The notes beneath the pieces are model-generated. The model worked only from the letters and a program-made list of their open reading frames with translations. It was not told where the DNA came from and did no database searches. From Phymorhynchus buccinoides (lineage: Eukaryota; Mollusca; Gastropoda; Neogastropoda; Raphitomidae), in NCBI GenBank assembly GCA_017654935.2, contig CM065710.1:24140000-24203999 (forward strand): DNA of 64,000 nucleotides, read 5' to 3'. Shown here in pieces: positions 56,516-64,000 of the stretch. The stretch's first letter is position 1. Each line of letters begins with the position of its first letter. The position numbers and the translations under genes are program-made.

Positions 56516-56688
56516 TTGCAGTGTAGGATTCCGTTTGTGTCCACGGCGCCTGGCGGAGCGAACCGTTTCTGGAAAAGTGACGTGGGGATCATGTGACGAC
56601 TCCGCTGCATCCCCCTCTTCTTCTTTGACGGCACCGGACACTGGCGCCACCTTCTGGGACTGGCTGGAGCCCGTGTGATGCATCTACA
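56516..56688 (-). CDS. Probable host gene, exon 2
   Basis: On the minus strand the acceptor TCTCTGTAG is followed by about 172 bp, and then by the donor ATT|GTAAGA at about 56515. The frame ATG-CAT-CAC is open over the exon and gives HHTGSSQSQKVAPVSGAV, KEEEGDAAESS and SARRRGHKRNPTLQ. An alternative frame is also open but looks less protein-like. This frame is phase-compatible with exon 1 at 57870-58477. The content is low-complexity acidic followed by basic, as in chromatin or transcription proteins. Unassigned. Confidence 0.5.
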
Positions 56689-56728
56689 GAGACACAGAGG
56701 CACACTGACTCGCTTCGTGGCATATCAT

Positions 56729-57140
56729 TACCGTAAAAACTGGATTATAAGACGCACCTGTATATTATAAGCCGCATTCTTTAAATGAACTAAATATTAA
56801 GTATTTATTAACATAAAAATTATAAGCCGCAGAGAAAAGTGTATGTGCACAAACCAACACAAGTATAGAAATTATCATATTAGAAATAGAACATAGGTAT
56901 TTAATGTTCTCAGACGCTTTAAACATGAGATTTGAATCTATTGATTACCCAAACCAGTTTTGAGACTAAAGAAGCTCAAAATAGGCTGAAGAATGTGGCC
57001 TGAAACAGATTTAATCATATTGATAAATGTAGAACGGAAAAAAATTCCACAGATAAGCCGCATCAGTCTATAAGCCGCATGGGCCAAAGTTGAGGAAAAA
57101 AGTAGCGGTTTATACTAGTTATAGTCCGCATTTTACGGTA
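56729..57140. mobile_element. MITE candidate with CCGTAAAA ends
   Basis: The left end TACCGTAAAAACTGGATTAT and the right end in reverse TACCGTAAAATGCGGACTAT are inverted repeats of about 20 bp with a few mismatches. TA lies at both ends. The body has several TATAAGCCGCA blocks. About 410 bp. It lies inside the intron between the two host exons. Confidence 0.7.
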
Positions 57141-57169
57141 TGCAAACCGTTGTTGCTTCTTAGCTGTAG

Positions 57170-57715
57170 ACTGAAGGATAAAACAGTAGAATGTAAAAGA
57201 ATTCAAACATGCAGCAACAATCTGAAAAAAACAATAACACTTGGGCAACAATAAGAAACAAAAACAGAAAAGAAAAAAAATCCACACCCATTCGTTGTTT
57301 GACAAAAAAAAAGAATATGAATAAAAAAAAAGATAGAAGAAGAGGGGAAAAAAGGAGGGAATGGAGGGAATGTGAAGGTGAGAGAAGGAATTTAAGGAGG
57401 AAAAGGGAATAGGGATAAACCCCACAACAAAAACAGTTCTAAGGTGTGCAGTTTATGTAATTATTGAAACAAAATCAATATGATTATGAAAAATAGAGAA
57501 TTAGATAACATCATCTTCGAGTATAAATATTTGAAAATTGACGGGAGTCTGGGACTAAACCGTTATTTTGAGATAGGCAATATTTTGAGATAGTCTTTTT
57601 TGACGTAAAAATGATCAAACTGGCACTAAAAATTATTGTTTTGAATTATCCGTTTTTGAGTTAACAGGAATCCACTGTCTTTGGCAAAAAATATTGTATT
57701 TTATAGTAATACATA
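57170..57715. other. Intron or intergenic AT-rich DNA
   Basis: No gene. A purine-rich A/G low-complexity tract lies at 57260-57410. Confidence 0.5.
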
Positions 57716-57800
57716 CAGTCACAAAGATTCGTATCTGTGAAATTCGGGCTGCTCCCACCCGGAGAGAATGTCACTACCAGTGCAGCGCCACCCACTTTCT
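57715..57800. repeat. Dispersed repeat D, copy 1
   Basis: Shares TCTGTGAAATTCGGG, TGCTCCCACC, GGAGAG and GCGCCACCCA with 61633-61720. Confidence 0.7.
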
Positions 57801-57869
57801 TTCACATTACATAATTTAAAAAACTACAAACTTCGTGACTTGAAAACCTAGCTCTGAAAAAGCCATACC

Positions 57870-58477
57870 TTTCTCTTCTTTGCTTGCAGGTTCTGAGGAA
57901 GTAATGCCGACATCGACGACACCTTCCGTCGACTGACAGTGACACCCATTTTGCTGCTATCTTCAGACGAACGAGAATCTCCCGTTTCATCATCATTCAG
58001 ATTATCCAACACAGCACTGTCACCTATCGTAGACAGAGAAGAGTCTTTTCCAGCAGCATAAGTTGAGGTGACGTTTTCACTTCTGTACATTCTGACAGGA
58101 AACACCGCTCCACTGGAAGCATGGGAGTTCTCTTCCTCCCTCACTTTGGCAAGGTGGTTAAATTTCGTTGTAGACGATTCGTTTTCGCTGTCGTCGCTCT
58201 GCTGAAAATGCTGACCCGGCAGCGCATTTGTTCTGTCATCATTTCTATCAGAAATTTTAGAAGAAGCAGGAATTTGTTGAACAGAACATATCTGTTGGTA
58301 GTCAACGTATTCCGAGTCATCTTCTGGCTCAAGTTTAATGAGCAAGTCAGCATTGTTGTCAGACTCAGACTTGGTAATATTGATATTATCACCAGCTTGT
58401 TCTTCTTCTGTCTCGCTGTTTGGTTCGTTGATGACGAAGGGTGTTTTGACCAGCATACCTGTAGCCGAGGTTGCCAT
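57870..58477 (-). CDS. Probable host gene, first coding exon
   Basis: The ATG at 58477 is followed by about 200 open codons, ending at a GT donor after AAGAGAAAG (57870), in phase 0. The protein starts MATSATGMLVKTPFVI. It is strongly acidic and Ser/Asn/Asp-rich, with DLLIKLEPEDDSEYVDY containing an IKLE SUMO-type site. A Ser-rich middle and a basic NLS-like NLQAKKRK follow at the exon end. No repeat character and no in-frame stop are seen. This resembles the disordered N-terminus of a nuclear zinc-finger or transcription factor, but no DNA-binding domain is visible. The next exon candidate is at 56516-56688. Confidence 0.6.
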
Positions 58478-58591
58478 GTTGATCCTTTTCCGTTGTTCTG
58501 TGACAGTCTGCCACAATGTTGTCGATTCACATCTTGGGAAAACTTAGATCTGTATCAAGAAAAAAACACCCACAGATACATACTTATTTAA

Positions 58592-59187
58592 CTCCTTGAC
58601 TGCCATATAACGTGTCACATACTGACTTGAATGGGTGCAACTCCCCCAAATGGAAAAAAATGAAAGACAGGGGTCCAGGGACCCATGACCCTGGCAGGGT
58701 ACAGGGGCAGAGCCCCCGTTGGACGATTCAGGGGGGCAAGTTAAGAGAGAGATAACGAGACAGACAGACAGTTAAAATGATAGACAAGGACAGTTTGAGT
58801 CTCATAATCCTTGTAAAATTATTACACTGCCTTTGTACACTTCCAAGATAGAACCACTAAGTTCAAAATGCCCCAAATCGCTTGTAGTCAATTTTGTTTT
58901 GTTTTTTGTGATGAATTAAAAATAACTGAAGTTCAGTTTCTGGTCAAATTAAAAATACTGAAATCAGTGTAAAAAATAAAAGAGTAGCACCCATGCTTGA
59001 TGACATCACTGATCATGTCATCAGATGAAGAGGAATAACTGATAATAATAAGTGATATGCTGGCTTTTTCTCTAACGCAGTCAATAGAGTTATATACCCA
59101 GACCATTTTGCAAGCTCCATCAGTTGTCTTTTTCATGGCATGATTTGTACAATTTTTTTTTTTTAATTTTCTCTGGCAGTCAAGGGG
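58592..59187. mobile_element. piggyBac-like MITE candidate 2
   Basis: TTAA (58588-58591), then CTCCTTGACTGCC. The right end is GGCAGTCAAGGGG, then TTAA (59188-59191). The inverted termini are 12 of 13 matched. 596 bp, no transposase. It lies upstream of the host exon at 58477, close to its presumed 5-prime end. Confidence 0.75.
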
Positions 59188-59191
59188 TTAA

Positions 59192-59765
59192 AGAGCAGAG
59201 AGAATGCGCAAAATGGGATCAGAGTGGCTTGAAGTGGCATGATGAAGCAGTGAAAATGAATAATACAATATTACAATGTGTGTAAACAAAACAGTAAGAA
59301 ATCCGTGATTTGTCAAAATTAATGAGCTTCATAGATCACCTACGAGCATTCATATCGCAGAACTTTAAAGCTTGCAAAGGAAAAAAATCACAAAGTTGTT
59401 ACCTTAACCAGAAATTCAATCTATTTCACTTAACAGTGCTCCCTGGAGGAAGCTCATTTCGATTTATAATTTTGTAGCAGAAGACAAAATGGCGGACAGG
59501 AAGTAATGGATCCATAATTAGAATGCTCCGAAATCAGAATGGGAATACCCATTTCGGATGAGAGCAAAGGAGGAAAGTCAAGGACCCTATATTTTTGGTA
59601 AAGTAAAAGTTAGAAGGAAATAATTGAAATTGAAGAGATACTGCATGTGGAATGATAAGAAGAACAGGGAAGATGAAGACAAAGCAAACAGAACAAAATA
59701 ATACATCAAATTTAGTGCAATTTTAAATTCATCTAAGAATGTTCAGACAAATATTTTCAGCCCGA
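59192..59765. other. Unannotated DNA
   Basis: No gene. An imperfect palindrome, CCGAAAT to ATTTCGG, occurs at 59529-59558. Confidence 0.45.
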
Positions 59766-59769
59766 ATAA

Positions 59770-60075
59770 AATGCCCCCCCTCCCCCCACCCCGTTGGGAT
59801 ACGGGGGTGGGGTGTCTTGTATAAATTGTTCCCCCACCTTCCGGAAGTTCTTTGCTTTATTTATTTATTTTATAAAAGAAAACTGCTACAGTGCTTAATC
59901 TTAACTTAATCTTAGCGCTTTACTGAATGTAGCAAAATAAATTCATATTAAAAACAACCCCTTATACATGTAATACATGCAACCCCTTCCCTACCCCCCT
60001 CATTCACACCCACCCACCCACCCACAAACACAGCCACGCACGCACACGACACACACACACACACCGCGGCACACG

Positions 60076-60130
<55 letters not shown>

Positions 60131-60214
60131 GCGCGCGCGCGCGCACACGCGCACGCGCACACGCACACACGCACACACGCGCGCGCGCGCGCACGCACGC
60201 GCACGCACGCACGC

Positions 60215-60258
<44 letters not shown>

Positions 60259-60302
60259 GCACGCACGCACGCACGCACGCGCACGCGCGCACGCGCGCAC
60301 GC

Positions 60303-60355
<53 letters not shown>

Positions 60356-60690
60356 CATGCACAAGCACTGACGCACGCACCCCGATTATGCACTAGAACG
60401 AGAGACGAGCTCACAAAAACAAATTAAGACATATAACATGTAACTTCCTCTACTAATCTGTCACTCTTTTTGACTCTGCCTCTTCCCTTTTATTTGCTTA
60501 CTGTCATCTACTATCTTTCTGTCTTCCCGGTCCATTCTCCTGCCTCTTTTCAAGAAACATTTTCAAAAATATTTCCTCCAGCCGAAGTCGGACTTGCTGA
60601 ACCTGCCTTAGGCGCATAACGGCAGCATGACGCATCTGCGCTCATAATTGACAGAAAACTGTCTCAGCGATCGAAGAAGAAGAAGAAGAT
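59770..60690. mobile_element. Dispersed repeat E, copy 3, split by microsatellite
   Basis: The first part, 59770-59850, has the C run, CCGTTGGGATACGGG and TTCCCCCACCTTC. The second part, 60430-60690, has CTGTCATCTACTATC, GGTCCATTCTCCTGCC, CAGCCGAAGTCGG, GCATAACGGCAGCATGACGC and (AAG)n. Between them lie unrelated AT-rich DNA and a long CA/CG tract, so the copy was interrupted. Confidence 0.7.
60000..60352. repeat. (CA)n/(CG)n microsatellite
   Basis: Mixed CA, CG and CGCA runs. The Cys/Val/Arg-rich frames over it are artefacts. Confidence 0.97.
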
Positions 60691-60795
60691 GTATACCCTA
60701 CCCAGTTGTCTGCATGAGAACACAATGACAAAAATTAATAACAAACAAACAAACAAACAACAACAAACCCACACCACACCATCCATACAAAAAAT

Positions 60796-60796
<1 letters not shown>

Positions 60797-60886
<90 letters not shown>

Positions 60887-60898
60887 CTCTCTCTCTCT
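60797..60898. repeat. (CT)n microsatellite
   Basis: A pure CT tract with one AAT break near its end. Confidence 0.97.
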
Positions 60899-61418
60899 CA
60901 AAATAACTGATGAACGGAGCATGACGCCGAAGTGGCTGAATCATCAAAGGGAGGAAACCTTTGATTTATTTACAATATCTAACAATTGCTTCCCCTGCAT
61001 TGTAAAGTGTTCGAATTCTTTTTTGATTTTGTTGTTGTTACAGTAAACGAGAGCGGTACATTTAATCCTTTGATTTCAACAGTAAAAGAAAATCATTGTA
61101 CAGTTTAGTTTTTGTGTGTGTGGAAGACTGATTCTCAAACTAGGGGGCATTTCTTAAACTAAGTGCTGCAGCCAAACGGATGGGGTGGCCATTGGGGCCC
61201 TTCCCCAACGCCAGCAGTCCTCAAATCCCTTTGGCCGAGAGTGAGCGGGGATGTAGGGCTTATCCTGGGCAAAGCATCTCCACTAAAAACAAATTTTAGC
61301 CCAGCCTGTCGGAATAGCAGCTGCCCCTTTAGCTATCCTGCAGTATTGGTTGGAAAAGACAGACTGTCACATAACTTGAATTCAACGAATTTGTTGTTGT
61401 TGTTGATGGATACGTAGC
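60899..61418. other. Unannotated DNA before minisatellite
   Basis: A segment at 61163-61417 is GC-balanced and ends in (GTT)n, so it may be the 3-prime end of an unidentified repeat. No gene. Confidence 0.45.
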
Positions 61419-61419
61419 T

Positions 61420-61865
61420 ATGTGCCCCCGTCTCTATGTGTTCTCAATTTCGTCTATACTGATGTCAGTCCACAATATTGTCTCTATTTGTCCCATATCC
61501 CTATGTGGCCCCCGTCTCTATGTGTCCCCTGTATCTATGTGTCCCGTCTCTGTGTGTCCTCAATTTCGTCTCTATGTATCCCTGTCTGTATGTGTCCCCG
61601 TCTGTATATTTTTATTAGGTATTAGGTACTTTATAGTCACAGAGGCGTCTCTGTGAAATTCGGGTTGCTCCCACCTGGAGAGCGCGTCGCAGCCAGAGGC
61701 GCGCCACCCAATTTTATTATTTTTCATGCGATTTTTGTCACTGATAAGGGAGGGGGGGGGGGGGTATGTGTCCCCTATCTCTATGTGTCCCTATCTCTAT
61801 GTGTCCCCGTCTCTATGTGCCCCCGTCTCTATGTGTCCCCTATCTCTATGTGTCCCCTATCCCCT
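61420..61865. repeat. 16-bp minisatellite, block 3, with inserted repeat D
   Basis: GTCTCTATGTGTCCCC units, and the longer variant with CTCAATTTCGTCTCTA. Repeat D (61633-61720, containing TCTGTGAAATTCGGG) interrupts the block. The block ends exactly where the LINE coding begins. Confidence 0.9.
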
Positions 61866-63383
61866 ATCAAGTTGTGTGAACTTGACCCATCACCTGCATC
61901 CATATTGTCTGATTGTATTGATGTTTTGCTCCCCTACATAACCAATGTTGTTAATGCCTCCCTCAGGTCTGGTACTTTTCCCCAGGAATACAAATCTGCT
62001 GTTGTTCGTCCCCTGCTCAAAAAGCCATTCCTTGATCCAAATTCACTGAAACATTACAGACCTGTCTCAAATCTTCCCTTCCTTGCAAAAGTTCTTGAGA
62101 GAATCGTACTTGCTCAGCTTTCTGCTCATCTTACGCAGAACAATTTGATTGACCCCCACCAGTCTGCTTACAGGACTGGTCACAGCACAGAGACTGCACT
62201 CCTGAAAGTTGTAGATGATCTTCTGCTCGCCCTTGATGATGACAAAGTCTCTCTTCTATCCCTTTTAGATCTTTCCGCGGCATTTGACACCATCGATCAC
62301 GATATCCTGCTTTCTAGACTCCAAACTTCATTTGGTATTCAGGGCACCGTTCTTACCTGGCTAAAATCTTATCTCAGTGATCGTTTCCAGACAGTTGTTG
62401 TCAATGGTCTTTCTTCGTCTGCTACACCTCTCACCTGCGGGGTTCCACAAGGCTCTGTCCTTGGGCCTGTACTGTTCGCTATGTACGTCAGACCTGTGTC
62501 TGACGTTATTGACCAGCACTCCTTGTCGCATGAGAGCTTTGCTGACGACACCCAAATGTATAAGTCAAGCACTGTGTCTGAAGTAACAGATGCATTTAGC
62601 CAAATTCAAAACTGTTTCCATGATTTAAAACAATGGATGTCTATGAATAAGCTGCAGCTTAATGACGACAAAACAGAACTTCTGCTCATTGCCCCTCCCA
62701 AACTCCAAAACCACCCCTCTCTTCCTTCTTCCGTCAGCATTGGGAGTTCTGATATTTCGTTCTCATCTCAGGCTCGTAACCTTGGCGTGACTTTTGATTC
62801 AACCATTTCCTTCAAGCAGCATGTTTCAAATGTCTGTAGGGCAGCATATCTGGAAATACGCAAGATCAGCTCGATTAGACACCTACTTTCCACTGAAGCC
62901 ACAAAAACTCTGGTCTGTTCGTTAGTTCTCTCAAGGCTGGATTACTGCAACAGTCTCTTGGCTGGCTCACCGAAGTACCTTCTGGACAAGCTCCAGAAGG
63001 TCCAGAATAGTGCCGCCAGACTTGTCTGCAGATCATCTAGACGTCAACATGTCACTCCTCTCTGGCAGTCCCTCCACTGGCTCCCGGTTCAGAGTCGGAT
63101 TGACTATAAGCTGGCTTCCATCTGTTTCTCTTCTGTCTCTGGTACTGGACCACAATATCTTTCTGACATTCTACACATCTACACCCCATCCCGTCAACTT
63201 CGTTCTTCTGCTGACACTCATCTTTTCCGTGTTCCTTCTATCAGAACAAAGTCCTTCGGTCAACGTTCTTTCTCCTTTCAGTGACCAACTGTCTGGAATA
63301 CACTTCCCATCAATATCAGACACTTACCTTCAACTTCTTCCTTCAAGTCTGCTGTGAAGACCAACTTTTTTCAACGATCATAA
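61866..63383 (+). pseudogene. L2/CR1-like LINE, 5-prime truncated, with one nonsense codon
   Basis: RT-bearing ORF2 without the endonuclease. The RT blocks are VVRPLLKKPFLDPNSLKHYR, HQSAYRTGHSTETALL, SLLDLSAAFDTIDHDIL (catalytic Asp), GVPQGSVLGPVLFA and FADDTQMYKSS (catalytic, near 62535). The C-terminal part has LDYCNSLLAG, RLVCRSSRRQHVTPL and LHWLPVQSRIDYKLA. The frame stops with TGA at 63282-63284. In the same frame the conserved end (PTVWNTLPINIRHLP) continues to TAA at 63381, so the stop is a single nonsense change where family members commonly have Gly. That comparison is from memory. The element joins the 16-bp minisatellite at its truncated 5-prime end. Confidence 0.88.
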
Positions 63384-63469
63384 TTCCTCCCCCACCAATC
63401 CGCTCCTCTCCACCCCCATGTACTCAGTTTCCGTGAAATGATGAAGTGGCTGTCACATGGCGTGCCCGT

Positions 63470-63800
<331 letters not shown>

Positions 63801-63904
63801 GTAAATTGTGTACCTTTTTCAAGATATGTGTTTTTGCTCATTTGCATATATGTACTTTTCTATATTCTACTCATGTAAAATTTATGTACGTTCGTCATGT
63901 TCCC

Positions 63905-64000
63905 CTTTACACTTCTCTGTCTTCATGTGTCCCCCGTCTCTATGTGTCCCCCTGTATCTATGTGTCCCCGTCTCTGTGTGTCCTCAATTTCGTCTCTACT
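63905..64000. repeat. 16-bp minisatellite, block 4, cut by window end
   Basis: GTCTCTATGTGTCCCC units and the CTCAATTTCGTCTCTA variant, the same as block 3. This suggests that the LINE and the GT tract split one older array. Confidence 0.9.

Noticed and set aside
57202..57412. Lys/Arg/Glu-rich protein
   Set aside because: Follows a purine-rich low-complexity tract.

Overview
This window is intergenic DNA from an animal nuclear genome, dominated by repeats. There are no bacterial or operon-like genes. It holds several APE-type LINEs, a Polinton/Maverick DNA transposon, many short inverted-repeat elements, long (CA)n, (CT)n and (GT)n tracts, and three runs of exactly 500 N that look like scaffold gaps. 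The repeat mixture suggests a lophotrochozoan, probably a marine gastropod or other mollusc. That is an inference from style, not from a host marker gene.

Layout. 1-5,610: small dispersed repeats, a fold-back element with TTAGGG-like tracts, and microsatellites. 5,690-7,665: a 16-bp minisatellite. 8,217-13,361: a nearly full-length LINE (ORF1, endonuclease, RT, C-terminal zinc region), broken by frameshifts and a 305-bp insertion. 14,128-15,066: the same minisatellite again, then a gap. 15,567-18,290: AT-rich DNA with nothing recognised. 18,588-22,290: a second, inverted and internally deleted copy of the same LINE. 22,491-22,800: a tRNA-derived SINE candidate. 23,131-23,944: a degenerate ORF. 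24,284-25,244: long (CA)n and (CT)n tracts. 25,250-27,445: another LINE, interrupted within its RT.

The centrepiece is a Polinton at 27,446-40,320, inserted in that LINE. It has terminal inverted repeats of about 210 bp and an apparent CCTGTA 6-bp target duplication. It carries a DDE integrase, small membrane proteins, a penton-like candidate, a broken possible capsid gene, several unassigned genes and two DNA polymerase B genes. Two polymerase genes in opposite orientation are unexpected for one element. One runs into a gap, so a nested insertion, an inverted duplication or a scaffolding chimera all remain possible. Most long genes are frameshifted, so it is probably a decaying copy, unless some of the single-base shifts are sequencing errors.

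40,336-64,000: piggyBac-like and other MITE candidates, fold-backs, a probable host exon (42,508-42,650), a possible last exon encoding a transmembrane segment (45,256-45,501), a 117-bp satellite in two blocks (47,953-49,520 and 52,095-52,835), a Rex1-like LINE fragment, a probable two-exon host gene piece on the minus strand (56,516-58,477), and an L2/CR1-like LINE inserted in another tract of the 16-bp minisatellite (61,420-64,000). Several insertions are nested, so the window records repeated transposition into earlier elements.
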